From: Empedobacter falsenii
GTDB lineage: Bacteria > Bacteroidota > Bacteroidia > Flavobacteriales > Weeksellaceae
Assembly: GCF_013488205.1 (NCBI RefSeq)
Contig: NZ_CP040908.1
Location: forward strand, 3,474,001-3,538,000
Length of the DNA stretch: 64,000 bases
Direction: 5' to 3'
The translations under genes and the position numbers were made by a program. The number at the start of each line of letters is the position of its first letter. Position 1 is the stretch's first letter. The notes beneath the pieces are model-generated. The model saw nothing but the letters and a program-made list of their open reading frames with translations, was not told the DNA's origin and did not search any database. This document shows positions 36,218 to 46,531 of the stretch, one piece after another.

Positions 36218-37910
36218 ACCAACTCAAATTTCAGGTTCACAAGCAATTATTAATGCTTTATTATCCGAAGGAGTGACAACAGTTTTCGGATACCCTGGTG
36301 GCGCAATTATGCCTATTTATGATGCTTTGTATGATTACAAAGATAAATTAGAACACATTTTAGTTCGTCATGAACAAGGTGGTATTCATGCTGCGCAAGG
36401 TTATGCAAGAACTTCAGGAAAAGTAGGTGTAGCTTTTGCTACGAGTGGGCCAGGCGCAACGAATTTAGTAACCGGAATTGCTGATGCCATGATTGATAGT
36501 AATCCTATCGTATGTATCACAGGACAAGTTTTCGCTTCTCTTTTAGGAACGGATGCTTTTCAAGAAACTGATGTTATCAACATTACTAATCCCATCACGA
36601 AATGGAATTATCAAATTACTGATGCGGAAGAAATCAATGATGTTTTAGCAAAAGCTTTTCATATCGCGCGTTCTGGACGACCAGGACCTGTATTGATTGA
36701 CATTACAAAAAATGCTCAAATACAGCTTATCGAAAAGAAAAAATATGAGAAATGCACTCATGTTCGCAGTTATAGACCAGAACCAGAAATAAGAACTGAA
36801 TATGTAAAAGCTGCTGCTGAACTTATTAATCAAGCAAAAAAACCATTTGCGATTATTGGTCAAGGAATTCTGCTTGGAAAAGCAGAGCAAGAATTAAAAG
36901 ATTTCTTAGAAAAATCTGGAATTCCAGTGGCTACAACTTTAATGGGATTAAGTTCTTTGGATACAGATCATCCACAATATGTTGGTTTATTAGGAATGCA
37001 TGGAAATTATTCTCCGAATGTCAAAACAAATGATTGCGATATATTAATTGCTATTGGGATGAGGTTTGATGACCGCGTAACCGGACGTTTAGACAAATAT
37101 GCAAAACAAGCGAAAGTCATTCATCTTGATATTGATCCTGCAGAAATTGGTAAAAATGTAAAAGTTGCAGTGCCAGTTTGGGGAGATTGTAAAAAAACAC
37201 TTCCGTTATTAACAAATTTAATTGATCCTAATGATCACTCTCAATGGTTAAAAGAATTTAGAGATCTCGAAAAAGAAGAACGTACAGAAGTTATTGATAA
37301 AGAATTCCACCCAACAACTGATGTGATGTCTATGGCTGAGGTTATTAATACATTAAATGAGTTAACAAACGGAGAAGCAGTAATTGTGACAGACGTTGGG
37401 CAACATCAAATGGCAGCTTGTCGTTATGCGAAATTCAAAGATTCTAAGCTTTTGGTTACATCTGGTGGATTAGGAACGATGGGATTTGGTTTACCTGCTG
37501 CAATTGGAGCATGGTACGGAGCACCTGAAAAAGACATTGTCATGGTTTGTGGAGATGGTGGTTTCCAGATGACGTTACAAGAAATGGGAACGATTATGCA
37601 ATTCGGAGCTAAAGTAAAAATGTTAATTCTAAACAATAGCTTCCTTGGAATGGTTCGTCAATGGCAAGAATTATTCAACGACAAACGCTATTCTTTCGTA
37701 GATATTACAAGTCCAGATTTTGTTGCGCTTGCAAAAGCGTATCAAATAGAAGGTCAAAAAATAGAGGCGAGAAATGACTTGAAAAATGCATTAAAAGAAA
37801 TGTTAGAACATGATGGTTCATATCTTTTAGAAGTTATGGTAGGAAAAGAAAATAATGTATTTCCTATGGTAGAACAAGGTACAAGTGTTTCTGAAATTAG
37901 ATTAAAATAA
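36150..37910 (+). CDS. ilvB: acetolactate synthase large subunit
   Basis: This thiamine-diphosphate enzyme makes acetolactate and acetohydroxybutyrate. The 586-residue protein has the N-terminal [15 protein letters not shown] with the catalytic Glu in [16 protein letters not shown]. The C-terminal ThDP motif is [18 protein letters not shown], followed by [15 protein letters not shown]. The only ATG that keeps the conserved N-terminus is at 36150, inside ilvD, so the overlap of 68 nt appears real and suggests translational coupling. The regulatory subunit follows after 6 nt. Confidence 0.95.
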   Translation: MESYTNTQSKSETLQKDVLLTNKPTQISGSQAIINALLSEGVTTVFGYPGGAIMPIYDALYDYKDKLEHILVRHEQGGIHAAQGYARTSGKVGVAFATSGPGATNLVTGIADAMIDSNPIVCITGQVFASLLGTDAFQETDVINITNPITKWNYQITDAEEINDVLAKAFHIARSGRPGPVLIDITKNAQIQLIEKKKYEKCTHVRSYRPEPEIRTEYVKAAAELINQAKKPFAIIGQGILLGKAEQELKDFLEKSGIPVATTLMGLSSLDTDHPQYVGLLGMHGNYSPNVKTNDCDILIAIGMRFDDRVTGRLDKYAKQAKVIHLDIDPAEIGKNVKVAVPVWGDCKKTLPLLTNLIDPNDHSQWLKEFRDLEKEERTEVIDKEFHPTTDVMSMAEVINTLNELTNGEAVIVTDVGQHQMAACRYAKFKDSKLLVTSGGLGTMGFGLPAAIGAWYGAPEKDIVMVCGDGGFQMTLQEMGTIMQFGAKVKMLILNNSFLGMVRQWQELFNDKRYSFVDITSPDFVALAKAYQIEGQKIEARNDLKNALKEMLEHDGSYLLEVMVGKENNVFPMVEQGTSVSEIRLK

Positions 37911-37916
37911 ATTATT

Positions 37917-38510
37917 ATGGACTCAAAACAAGAATATACAATTACGTTATATACAGAAAATTCCATAGGAATTTTAGGAAGAGTTGCAGGAATTTTTACT
38001 CGACGAAAAATTAATATTGAAAGTTTAAGCACTTCTCCATCAGAAATAGAAAATGTACACAGATTTACAATTGTTATTGAAGAATCTGAAGAAGTCGTTC
38101 GAAAACTTTGCATGCAAATTGAAAAACAAATCGATGTTCTTAAAGCTTATTTCAATAATAATGATGAATTAATCTGGCAAGAACAAGCTTTATACAAAGT
38201 GCCAACGAATATTATTGCAGAAAAGGCATACGTAGAACGTTTATTGCGTCAATATGGTGCAAATACAGTTGTGATTCGCAATGATTATACAGTTTTTGAA
38301 ACAGCTGGTCATCGTGAGGAAATTGATAATCTAACACAAGAATTAACTAAATATGGCTTAATAGAATTTGTTCGAGGAGCCAGAATAGCGATTATCAAAG
38401 CGAGTGCTGGTTTTCATGAAAAATTATTACAATTCGAGAAAGACGAGCCATCAAAAGAAGTAATCGAAAATGAATTCCTAAACGAAGGAACCTCAGTTTT
38501 CACAATGTAA
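37917..38510 (+). CDS. ilvN: acetolactate synthase small (regulatory) subunit
   Basis: The 197-residue protein starts with an ACT domain (YTITLYTENSIGILGRVAGIFTRRKINIESL), which binds valine in this family and gives feedback control. The C-terminal ALS_ss_C-like domain (residues about 95-165) activates the large subunit. It is encoded between ilvB and ilvC with short spacing. Confidence 0.94.
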   Translation: MDSKQEYTITLYTENSIGILGRVAGIFTRRKINIESLSTSPSEIENVHRFTIVIEESEEVVRKLCMQIEKQIDVLKAYFNNNDELIWQEQALYKVPTNIIAEKAYVERLLRQYGANTVVIRNDYTVFETAGHREEIDNLTQELTKYGLIEFVRGARIAIIKASAGFHEKLLQFEKDEPSKEVIENEFLNEGTSVFTM

Positions 38511-38553
38511 AGACGAACAATTCAACAAATAAATTTTATTAAAAAATACAAAA

Positions 38554-40035
38554 ATGACTAATTACTTTAATTCTCTATCATTAAGAGATCAATTATATCA
38601 ACTAGGGCAAGCAGAATTTCTAAATAACTCAGAATTCGCAAAAGATACAGAAGCATTAAAAGGTAAAAAAATTGTGATTGTAGGTTGCGGTGCCCAAGGA
38701 TTAAACCAAGGATTAAATCTACGCGACAGTGGTTTAGACGTTTCGTACGCGTTACGCAAAGAAGCCATTGAACAACAAAGAGATTCTTGGAAAAATGCAA
38801 CAAGTCATAATTTCACAGTAGGAACTTTCGAGGAATTAATCCCAAATGCTGATGTTGTGGCAAATTTAACGCCAGACAAACAACACACGCAAGTAGTTAA
38901 CACTATTCAACCTCTTATAAAAGAAGGTGCTACACTTTTATACTCTCATGGATTCAATATCGTAGAAGAAGGTGTTCAAATTCGTAAAGATATTACGGTA
39001 ATCATGGTTGCTCCAAAATGTCCTGGTTCGGAAGTTCGAGCAGAATATTTAAGAGGATTTGGAGTTCCAACATTAATTGCCGTTCACCCAGAAAATGATC
39101 CCGAAGGAAAAGGACTTGACCAAGCAAAAGCATATTGTGCAGGAACTGGTGGACACAGAGCAGGAGTTTTAAAATCTTCTTTTGTGGCAGAAGTAAAATC
39201 TGATTTGATGGGAGAACAAACCATTTTATGCGGTCTTTTACAAACAGGTTCTATTCTTTCTTTCGATAAAATGGTTGAAAATGGAATTGATGCTGGTTAC
39301 GCTTCAAAATTAGTTCAATATGGTGTGGAAGTCATTACTGAAGCCTTAAAACATGGCGGAGTTAGCGGTATGATGGATAGATTAAGTAATCCTGCTAAAG
39401 TGAAAGCTTTTGAATTATCAGAAGAATTAAAAGACATTATGCGTCCATTATTCCAAAAACATCAAGATGATATTATTTCGGGTGAATTTAGTAAAACAAT
39501 GATGGAAGATTGGGCGAATGATGATAAAAACTTATTAAAATGGAGAGCTGAAACTGGTGAAACTGCTTTTGAAAAAACACCTGCAGGCGACGCAAATATT
39601 ACAGAACAAGAATATTTTGATAACTATACCTTAATGGTTGCTTTTGTTCGTGCTGGAGTTGAATTAGCTTTCGAAACTATGGTAGAAGCTGGAATTAAAC
39701 CTGAATCTGCTTACTACGAATCATTACACGAAACTCCATTGATTGCAAATACAATTGCTCGTAAAAAATTATTCGAAATGAATCGAGTGATTTCTGATAC
39801 AGCAGAATATGGTTGTTATCTTTTCGATCAGGCTTGTAAACCTTTGTTAAAAGATTTCATGACAAAAGTAAACGTAGATGTTGTTGGGAAAAATTACAAC
39901 GAAGGAAAAGACAATGCTGTTGATAATGCGACATTGGTACACATAAATGATGTTTTACGTAATCATCCTGTCGAAACTGTAGGAAAAAAACTTCGTAAAG
40001 CTATGACTGCTATGAAAACGATAAAAACGGCGTAG
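38554..40035 (+). CDS. ilvC: ketol-acid reductoisomerase, class II
   Basis: This Mg- and NADPH-dependent enzyme isomerises and reduces acetolactate. At 493 residues it is the long class II form (as in E. coli) with a duplicated C-terminal helical domain, not the short 330-residue form. The Rossmann motif [21 protein letters not shown] is near residue 36, with SYALRK following it. A 225-nt non-coding interval with a large structured repeat separates it from ilvA. Confidence 0.96.
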   Translation: MTNYFNSLSLRDQLYQLGQAEFLNNSEFAKDTEALKGKKIVIVGCGAQGLNQGLNLRDSGLDVSYALRKEAIEQQRDSWKNATSHNFTVGTFEELIPNADVVANLTPDKQHTQVVNTIQPLIKEGATLLYSHGFNIVEEGVQIRKDITVIMVAPKCPGSEVRAEYLRGFGVPTLIAVHPENDPEGKGLDQAKAYCAGTGGHRAGVLKSSFVAEVKSDLMGEQTILCGLLQTGSILSFDKMVENGIDAGYASKLVQYGVEVITEALKHGGVSGMMDRLSNPAKVKAFELSEELKDIMRPLFQKHQDDIISGEFSKTMMEDWANDDKNLLKWRAETGETAFEKTPAGDANITEQEYFDNYTLMVAFVRAGVELAFETMVEAGIKPESAYYESLHETPLIANTIARKKLFEMNRVISDTAEYGCYLFDQACKPLLKDFMTKVNVDVVGKNYNEGKDNAVDNATLVHINDVLRNHPVETVGKKLRKAMTAMKTIKTA

Positions 40036-40058
40036 TAAATATTAAAATAAACCTCTTA

Positions 40059-40228
40059 TGCATTTTGAATTAAAATTCGTCAATTCGAGTGATTTTTAGT
40101 TCAGTACAAACTGAATAAAAATTGTATCGAGAATAGAATTTTAACGTCTAAAACCTTGTTCTCGATACAAAATTCTTCCAGAATTCCACTCGAACTGACG
40201 GTTTTATTGCTAAAATTATCAAAATGCA
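40059..40228. repeat. 170-nt cloverleaf-forming palindromic element between ilvC and ilvA
   Basis: The outer arms TGCATTTTGA (40059-40068) and TCAAAATGCA (40219-40228) are perfect inverted repeats. Inside them CGTCAATTCGAGTG (40078-40091) pairs with CACTCGAACTGACG (40187-40200) with one mismatch. Three hairpins fill the interior: TTCAGT/ACTGAA (40100-40115), TTGTATCGAGAA/TTCTCGATACAA (40122-40170, perfect 12 bp) and AATTCT/AGAATT (40171-40185). It could be a dispersed intergenic palindromic repeat of the genome, a MITE-like remnant, or a cis-acting RNA. It contains no ORF of note. Confidence 0.85.
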
Positions 40229-40260
40229 AAATGCATAAAATAACTAACAAACAGTGAATT

Positions 40261-41544
40261 ATGGCAAATGGACTTAGAAATGAAAAAACTGAGACCTTAG
40301 GCGTTTCGCTTGACGAAGTAAACTTAGCACAAATGAATTTGAAAGGAGTTGCCAAAAACACTCCTTTCGATTTCAATGAAAATTTAAGTCGTCAATTTGA
40401 AGCGAATGTCTATCTAAAACGAGAAGATTTACAAGTCGTCCGTTCGTACAAATTGCGTGGTGCTTATAATAAAATCGTTCAGTTATCAGAACAAGAAAAA
40501 AATAATGGTGTGATCTGCGCAAGTGCAGGAAATCACGCACAAGGTGTCGCATATTCGTGTCAACAATTAAACATTAAAGGTAAAATTGTAATGCCTACTA
40601 CGACACCTCAACAAAAAATAAAACAAGTAAAATGGTTTGGGAAAGATCAAATCGAAATCATTTTACATGGTGATACATTTGATGATGCATCGGCTTTTGC
40701 ACATCAATTATCCCAAGAAGGAAATATTACATTTATTCATCCTTTTGATGACGAAAAAGTAATCGCAGGACAAGGAACTGTTGCTTTAGAAATTTTGAAT
40801 CAATGCAATCAACCAATCGATTATATTTTCGTGCCAATTGGCGGTGGAGGTTTAGCATCTGGCGTTATTTCTGTGATGAAAACACTTAGTCCAAACACCA
40901 AAATTATTGGCGTAGAACCGAGTGGCGCAGCAAGTATGGCAGAAGCTATCAAACAAAAACAATCTGTTGCATTAGCGAAGATTGACCCTTTTGTAGATGG
41001 CGCAGCTGTAAAAAAAGCAGGTGAAAAAACCTACAAAATCTGTGCAGAAGGTTTAGAAACAACTTGTGCTGTTCCAGAAGGAAAAGTTTGTTCGAGCATT
41101 TTGCGTTTGTACAATGAAGACGCAATTGTTGTAGAACCAGCAGGCGCTTTGAGTGTTTCGGCTTTAGATTTTTTCAAGGAAGAAATCAAAGGAAAAAATG
41201 TGGTTTGCGTGCTTAGTGGAAGCAACAACGACATTACGCGAATGGAAGAAATAAAAGAAAGAAGTTTGCAATATGAAGGTTTGAAACATTATTTCATTAT
41301 CAATTTTCCTCAACGTGCTGGCGCTTTAAAAGAATTAGTGAACGAAGTTTTGGGTGAAAATGATGACATCACCTATTTCCAATACACGCAAAAAAATAAC
41401 AAAGAAACAGGTCCAGCAGTAGTTGGCATTGAATTAGACAAAAAAGAAGATTTAGATGGTTTAATTTTTAGATTAGAAAATCATCATTTCGACTATCAAT
41501 ATCTTAACACAGACAACACACTCTTTTCGTTAATGATTGGATAA
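40261..41544 (+). CDS. ilvA: threonine dehydratase (threonine ammonia-lyase)
   Basis: This PLP enzyme deaminates threonine to 2-oxobutanoate, the first committed step to isoleucine. The 427-residue protein has the PLP lysine in VVRSYKLRGAYNK and the phosphate-binding loop in FVPIGGGGLASG. A single ACT-like C-terminal domain (from about residue 338, HYFIINFPQRAGALKEL) makes it shorter than the 514-residue E. coli IlvA and suggests a simpler allosteric response. Its substrate is produced by the convergent thrABC operon next to it. It lies downstream of ilvC beyond the structured repeat, so cotranscription is uncertain. Confidence 0.94.
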   Translation: MANGLRNEKTETLGVSLDEVNLAQMNLKGVAKNTPFDFNENLSRQFEANVYLKREDLQVVRSYKLRGAYNKIVQLSEQEKNNGVICASAGNHAQGVAYSCQQLNIKGKIVMPTTTPQQKIKQVKWFGKDQIEIILHGDTFDDASAFAHQLSQEGNITFIHPFDDEKVIAGQGTVALEILNQCNQPIDYIFVPIGGGGLASGVISVMKTLSPNTKIIGVEPSGAASMAEAIKQKQSVALAKIDPFVDGAAVKKAGEKTYKICAEGLETTCAVPEGKVCSSILRLYNEDAIVVEPAGALSVSALDFFKEEIKGKNVVCVLSGSNNDITRMEEIKERSLQYEGLKHYFIINFPQRAGALKELVNEVLGENDDITYFQYTQKNNKETGPAVVGIELDKKEDLDGLIFRLENHHFDYQYLNTDNTLFSLMIG

Positions 41545-41570
41545 TTTTTCCATCATTAATATACTATTCA

Positions 41571-41611
41571 AAAAAAGCAAAGCTTCTATTTAGTTAGAAA
41601 CTTTGCTTTTT
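41571..41611. terminator. bidirectional terminator between ilvA and thrC
   Basis: Arms AAAAAGCAAAG (41572-41582) and CTTTGCTTTTT (41601-41611) pair perfectly, with an inner TTCTA/TAGAA stem. A and T runs serve both strands of the convergent operons. Confidence 0.88.
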
Positions 41612-41617
41612 AATTTA

Positions 41618-42925
41618 TTAATTATTCAACAACCAATTTTTTAACTCATCAAAATTATTGTTCATTTTAACTTTATTCGATTGTTTCGATTTCAATTCTT
41701 CGACTTCTTTTGGATAGACAATTTTATCTCGTATTTCTTTCGGAAAAACTTCAGGAAATTTACACGGATGCGCTGTCGATAAAAATACCACTAACTCTTT
41801 TTCATCTTGCTTTTTCGCTTGGTATTCCTTCGCTGCCAACCACGCAATCGACGTATGCGGACAAGCAATGTAATCATATTCTTGATTAATTTTAACAATT
41901 GCATTTGTCGTTTCAATATCTGAAAAAGCTTTTGAAACCATTTTTGATTTTAATTGCTCCATATCTTGCTCGAAAAATTCCATCACACGAACCCAATTGC
42001 TCGGATTTCCAACATCCATCGCATTCGAAAACGTTTGTACAGAAGGTTTGGGTAGATAATTTTCGGTTTTTAAAAATAATGGAACAGTATCATTCGCATT
42101 TGTAGCCGCAACAAATTGTTCTACTTCCAATCCTAATTTTGAAGCCAAAATACCTGCTGTAATATTCCCGAAATTTCCACTCGGAACAACAAAAGAAACT
42201 TTCTCAAAACCTTTTCTTTTTGCTTGGGCAAATGCCTCGAAATAATAGAAAGATTGCGGAATTAAGCGAGCAATATTAATTGAATTTGCTGAGGTTAAGT
42301 TTAGATTTTTCATTAAATCTTTGTCTAAAAAAGCTCGCTTGACCAATGCTTGACAATCATCAAAAGTTCCGTCGATTTCTATGGCACGAATATTTTTTCC
42401 ATTCGCCGTTAATTGCAATTCTTGTATCAGCGACACTTTTCCTTTTGGATACAAAATCGTTACTCTCGTTCCTTCTACTCCCAGAAAGCCAAGTGCTACA
42501 GCGCCTCCTGTATCGCCAGAAGTTGCGACCAAAACATCTAACAATTGATTATCTTTTTTTGAATAATGTGCCATCACGCGACTCATAAATCTTGCTCCAA
42601 AATCTTTAAAAGCAAAAGAAGGTCCGTGAAATAATTCCAAAATAGCTAAATCATCTTCTAAAAACACCAAAGGCGCAGGAAAATTAATTACATCATCAAT
42701 TAAATTATTAATCGTTTCTTCAGAAAAATCATCTTTTAATAAGTGATTTGTCACCTTTTTCGCAATCTCTTGAAATGAATAATTTTCAATAGAATTCAAC
42801 CAATTTTCATCTAATTTTTCCAACGACAAAGGCATATACAATCCTTTATCTTCTGGCAAAGATTGGAAAACCGCTTGTTTAAAATCAACTCTGTTCTTAT
42901 GATTATTTGTACTATATAATTTCAT
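41618..42925 (-). CDS. thrC: threonine synthase
   Basis: This PLP enzyme converts O-phosphohomoserine to threonine. The 435-residue protein has the PLP lysine in PSFAFKDFGARFM near residue 108 and the family segment VATSGDTGGAVALGFLG. It is the last gene of the thrA-thrB-thrC operon, starting 2 nt after thrB, and is followed by the shared terminator. Confidence 0.95.
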   Translation of the reverse strand: MKLYSTNNHKNRVDFKQAVFQSLPEDKGLYMPLSLEKLDENWLNSIENYSFQEIAKKVTNHLLKDDFSEETINNLIDDVINFPAPLVFLEDDLAILELFHGPSFAFKDFGARFMSRVMAHYSKKDNQLLDVLVATSGDTGGAVALGFLGVEGTRVTILYPKGKVSLIQELQLTANGKNIRAIEIDGTFDDCQALVKRAFLDKDLMKNLNLTSANSINIARLIPQSFYYFEAFAQAKRKGFEKVSFVVPSGNFGNITAGILASKLGLEVEQFVAATNANDTVPLFLKTENYLPKPSVQTFSNAMDVGNPSNWVRVMEFFEQDMEQLKSKMVSKAFSDIETTNAIVKINQEYDYIACPHTSIAWLAAKEYQAKKQDEKELVVFLSTAHPCKFPEVFPKEIRDKIVYPKEVEELKSKQSNKVKMNNNFDELKNWLLNN

Positions 42926-42927
42926 TT

Positions 42928-43911
42928 TTAGTGTTTTATGTAAGGTCCTTGTTGATTGATTTTAGAAACAAATGATAAATGTTCAATTTCTTTTATCGTC
43001 AAAAAATCATTTAGTTTTTGTTCGATATTTTCTGCACCCAATTTACTTTTAGATAACGCCATAACTGTTGGTCCAGAACCAGAAATACCGAATGTTAATG
43101 CATTATTTTCGAGCGAAATACTTTTCATTTCATTAAAATATGGAATCAATAAAGAACGATTTGGTTCGATAATATCATCTTGCATCGAACGACCAATCTC
43201 TTCGTAATCATTCTCATAAAGCGCTGCAACCAAACTTGCAATATTTCCCCATTGCTTTATTGCTTTACTCAATTGCACTTTATCTTTAATTAATTTGCGC
43301 GCATCCTTTGTTGGCACTTCTACTTTTGAGTAAATCAGTGTGACATATAAATTTTCAGGAACAGGTAAAGAACGCACCAAAATCGGCTCATAAGAAGGAA
43401 TCAACGTAATTCCTCCAAACAACGATGGCGCAACATTATCCGCATGAGCAGCGCCACAAGCCAATCGTTCGCCTTCCATACAATAAGGCAAAAGCTCATT
43501 TTTAGAAAGTGGTTTTCCTAATAATTCATTCAATGCAAAAAGTCCAGAAACTGTGCTCGCCGCGCTTGAACCTAAACCACTTCCAATTGGCATTTTTTTG
43601 TGTAATTCTATCGATAATCCAAAAGAATCTTGTAGACCTAAATCACAAAATAATTTCCATGCCGAATGAGAAACTGTATTTTTCATCGCATCCAAAGGCA
43701 ATTTACCCTCGTCACCTGTAATTGTCAGAATTTCGATTCCTAACTTTTCTGTCTTTTTCATGATTACCTCATCACCTGGATAATCCACCGCAAAGCCCAA
43801 AATATCATATCCACAGATCATATTGGCAACTGTTGCAGGAGCAAAAACATGTACTTTATCTAAAAACTTCGCTTGATCAAGCTTATATTTATTTTCGATT
43901 ATTTGATTCAT
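42928..43911 (-). CDS. thrB: homoserine kinase
   Basis: This GHMP-family kinase makes O-phosphohomoserine. The 327-residue protein has the ATP-binding loop KKMPIGSGLGSSAASTVSG near residue 105-123 and the C-terminal GHMP motif TFGISGSGPTVMAL. It lies 3 nt after thrA and 2 nt before thrC. Confidence 0.95.
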   Translation of the reverse strand: MNQIIENKYKLDQAKFLDKVHVFAPATVANMICGYDILGFAVDYPGDEVIMKKTEKLGIEILTITGDEGKLPLDAMKNTVSHSAWKLFCDLGLQDSFGLSIELHKKMPIGSGLGSSAASTVSGLFALNELLGKPLSKNELLPYCMEGERLACGAAHADNVAPSLFGGITLIPSYEPILVRSLPVPENLYVTLIYSKVEVPTKDARKLIKDKVQLSKAIKQWGNIASLVAALYENDYEEIGRSMQDDIIEPNRSLLIPYFNEMKSISLENNALTFGISGSGPTVMALSKSKLGAENIEQKLNDFLTIKEIEHLSFVSKINQQGPYIKH

Positions 43912-43914
43912 CTT

Positions 43915-46368
43915 TTATCGTATTGAACTTATATTAACTAAATCTGCAAAAACGCCAGCTGCTGTAACTTCTGCACCAGCTCCAGGTCCTTTCACAACCA
44001 AAGGACGTTCCTTGTAACGCGCTGTTGTAAAAGAAATAATATTATCGCTTCCAGACAAGGCATAAAACGGATGTTGATTATCCACCAATTCTAACGAAAT
44101 TGATATTTTTCCATCTTCTAAAATCCCGATGTAACGAATCACTTTCTGCTCCTCATCTGCTTGATGTTTTATCTTTTCGAAATAATCATTTTCGTTGACT
44201 AATTCTTGATAAAAATCTTCTACAGTTGCAGCTTCTAAACAAGATTTAGGCAAAATAGAATCGATTTTTACATCTCCCGCTTCAATTTCGTAACCATTGT
44301 CACGAGCAAGAATCAACATTTTTCGCATAAAATCTATTCCACTCAAATCATCGCGAGGATCTGGTTCTGTATAACCTAATTCTTGCGCTTTTTTTACAAT
44401 TTCGGCAAATGTATTTTCACCTTTAAAATGATTAAATATATACGAAATTGTTCCTGATAAAATTGCTTCAATTTTTAAGATTTGATCTCCACTCATTCTT
44501 AAATCTTTCAACACGCTAATAATTGGTAAACCTGCTCCAACATTTGTTTCGTAAAGAAAATCAATACCATATTTTCGAGCAGTTTCTTTCAATTTTTTAT
44601 ACTCTTGATAAGAAGATGAATTCGCAATTTTATTACATGTCACAACCGAAATACTGCTTTCAAAAATTTGTTTGTAATAATTTGGCAAATCAGAACTCGC
44701 AGTATTATCTACAAAAACACAATTTGGTAAATTATACTGTTTCATTTTTTGGATAAATTCATTCAAATCAGCTGGAGAAGAAGAATTTTCTAATTCATTT
44801 TTCCAATTCGATAAATTAATTCCGTTTTCATCAAACATCATTTTTTTTGAATTTGATAATCCAACCAATTTTATTTCGATATCATTATTTTTTGCTAAAA
44901 AATCTTTCTGTTTTTCTAATTGATTTAAAAATGTCGACCCAATATTTCCTACTCCAACATTGAAAACATGAATTGTTTTTTTCAAATGATTAAAAAACGC
45001 ATCATGTACCGCATTTAAAGCTTTTGACAAATCATTTTCGTTAATCACAACCGAAATATTATACTCCGAAGAACCTTGCGCAATCGCTCTGACATTGATT
45101 CCATTTCGTCCTAATGCATAAAATAACTTGCCCGAAACACCAACCATTTTCTTCATGTTTTCTCCAACAATTGCAATAATTCCGAGATTTTCTTCAATTT
45201 CAATTGGTTCCAACCATTTTGCTGCAATTTCCAAACAAAACTCTTCTTCAATTAATTGCTTTGCTTTTTCGACTTCATTATGATGAATGGCAAGCGTGAT
45301 ACTATGCTCTGACGAAGATTGCGTAATCAACACAATGTTGATATGATGTTGCGCTAAAAGTGAAAAAAGTTTTCCACTAAAGCCCAATTTGCCAACCAAG
45401 CCGCTTCCTTTTATATTGACTAATGCAATATCTTTGATCGACGAAATTCCTTTAATTGGATAATCTGTTGGTTGCGAATCGAACTGAATTTTTGTTCCCT
45501 CAAAATCCGGTTGAAATGTGTTTTTAATTAAAATCGGAATTCGAAGTTTAAAAGCTGGAGCCATTGTTGGCGGATAAATCACTTTCGCACCGAAATACGA
45601 CAATTCCATCGCTTCTGTATACGATAAATTTTCTAACGAAAAAGCTTTGTTCACAAAACGAGGATCCGCCGTCATCATTCCATTTACATCTGTCCAAATT
45701 TCAATTTGTTCTGCATGTAAAGCCGCACCAATCAAAGCCGCAGTGTAATCAGAACCTCCTCTTCCCAAAGTTGTCACTCGTCCTTCTTCATTAGCAGCAA
45801 TAAACCCTGTTACAACTAATAATTTATCCGAATAATCTTTTGCTAATTGTTGAATATTCTGAAACGATTTTTCCTCGATAACATTCGCTTGACCAAAATT
45901 ATGATCAGTCAAAATATAATCTGATGCATTAATCGCCAATGAATTTCCAACATGCTCTTGCATTACTTTTGCTATTAATAAAGCACTACATCTTTCGCCG
46001 AAACTCAAAATCAAATCTTTTGTTTGAGGGCTTAATTCTTTCAGAATTTCCACCCCTTCTAATAATGCTTCCAACTCATTCATCAACAATTTTAATTTTG
46101 TTAAAATCGGATTTTGATTCGGCACATCGATTAAAGCTTTTACAATTTCGAAATGTTTTTCTTGAAAAAGTTTTAAATCATTTTCATCAAAACTTCCTGA
46201 TGAAGCTTCTTCGGACAATTTGGTTAATAAATTGGTCAAACCAGAAATAGCAGACACAACCAAAATAATCGAGTTATTTTGTTGCCTTTCTTGTTTAACA
46301 ATTTCTACGACCGCGCGGATACTTTCTACCGATCCGACTGATGTTCCTCCGAATTTTAAAACTTTCAT
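43915..46368 (-). CDS. thrA: bifunctional aspartokinase / homoserine dehydrogenase
   Basis: This 817-residue fusion catalyses the first and third steps from aspartate to homoserine. The aspartokinase part starts MKVLKFGGTSVGSVESI and includes TTLGRGGSDYTAALIGA. Two ACT repeats lie at about residues 310-460 (for example ALVNIKGSGLVGKLGFSG and IIAIVGENMKKMVGVSG), where threonine would bind. The homoserine dehydrogenase part starts near residue 467 with VFNVGVGNIGSTFLNQL. It heads the operon and is preceded by a Thr/Ile leader peptide and attenuator. Confidence 0.96.
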   Translation of the reverse strand: MKVLKFGGTSVGSVESIRAVVEIVKQERQQNNSIILVVSAISGLTNLLTKLSEEASSGSFDENDLKLFQEKHFEIVKALIDVPNQNPILTKLKLLMNELEALLEGVEILKELSPQTKDLILSFGERCSALLIAKVMQEHVGNSLAINASDYILTDHNFGQANVIEEKSFQNIQQLAKDYSDKLLVVTGFIAANEEGRVTTLGRGGSDYTAALIGAALHAEQIEIWTDVNGMMTADPRFVNKAFSLENLSYTEAMELSYFGAKVIYPPTMAPAFKLRIPILIKNTFQPDFEGTKIQFDSQPTDYPIKGISSIKDIALVNIKGSGLVGKLGFSGKLFSLLAQHHINIVLITQSSSEHSITLAIHHNEVEKAKQLIEEEFCLEIAAKWLEPIEIEENLGIIAIVGENMKKMVGVSGKLFYALGRNGINVRAIAQGSSEYNISVVINENDLSKALNAVHDAFFNHLKKTIHVFNVGVGNIGSTFLNQLEKQKDFLAKNNDIEIKLVGLSNSKKMMFDENGINLSNWKNELENSSSPADLNEFIQKMKQYNLPNCVFVDNTASSDLPNYYKQIFESSISVVTCNKIANSSSYQEYKKLKETARKYGIDFLYETNVGAGLPIISVLKDLRMSGDQILKIEAILSGTISYIFNHFKGENTFAEIVKKAQELGYTEPDPRDDLSGIDFMRKMLILARDNGYEIEAGDVKIDSILPKSCLEAATVEDFYQELVNENDYFEKIKHQADEEQKVIRYIGILEDGKISISLELVDNQHPFYALSGSDNIISFTTARYKERPLVVKGPGAGAEVTAAGVFADLVNISSIR

Positions 46369-46386
46369 AATTTAAATTTTGATCAT

Positions 46387-46420
46387 AAAAAAAGCATCTT
46401 TCTTTTGAGAAGATGCTTTT
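46387..46420 (-). terminator. attenuator terminator of the thr operon
   Basis: On the minus strand AAAAGCATCTT pairs with AAGATGCTTTT across a 9-nt loop and is followed by seven U residues. It lies 18 nt before the thrA start and 39 nt after the leader peptide stop. Confidence 0.87.
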
Positions 46421-46460
46421 GCATTATTTTTTTAGAATTAAATACATAACAAGACTCCTC
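46407..46460 (-). promoter_or_regulatory. thr attenuator antiterminator pairing
   Basis: On the minus strand GAGGAG (46460-46455), just at the leader stop codon, can pair with CTTCTC (46412-46407). The latter is part of the terminator's 5' arm and loop. The 6-bp pairing includes one G-U and is weaker than in the ilv attenuators, so the alternative fold is less certain. Confidence 0.6.
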
Positions 46461-46522
46461 TAAGTGTGAACACTAGAAGTCGTCGTAATTGAAATAATTG
46501 TATTTAATCCGTTTTGTTTCAT
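46460..46522 (-). CDS. thrL: thr leader peptide (Thr/Ile-rich)
   Basis: The 20-codon ORF starts ATG at 46522 and ends TAG at 46460. It contains five Thr and three Ile codons, with the core TIISITTTSS, and ends HT. By position, size and composition it is the functional counterpart of E. coli thrL, where Thr and Ile codons sense both end products. The name is used by analogy, not homology. Confidence 0.82.
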   Translation of the reverse strand: MKQNGLNTIISITTTSSVHT

Positions 46523-46531
46523 TATTGATAA

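Noticed and set aside
40036-40260. A leader-peptide attenuator directly upstream of ilvA
   Set aside because: No Ile/Val/Thr-rich ORF and no terminator with a U-tract is present there. The structure is a symmetrical cloverleaf instead.
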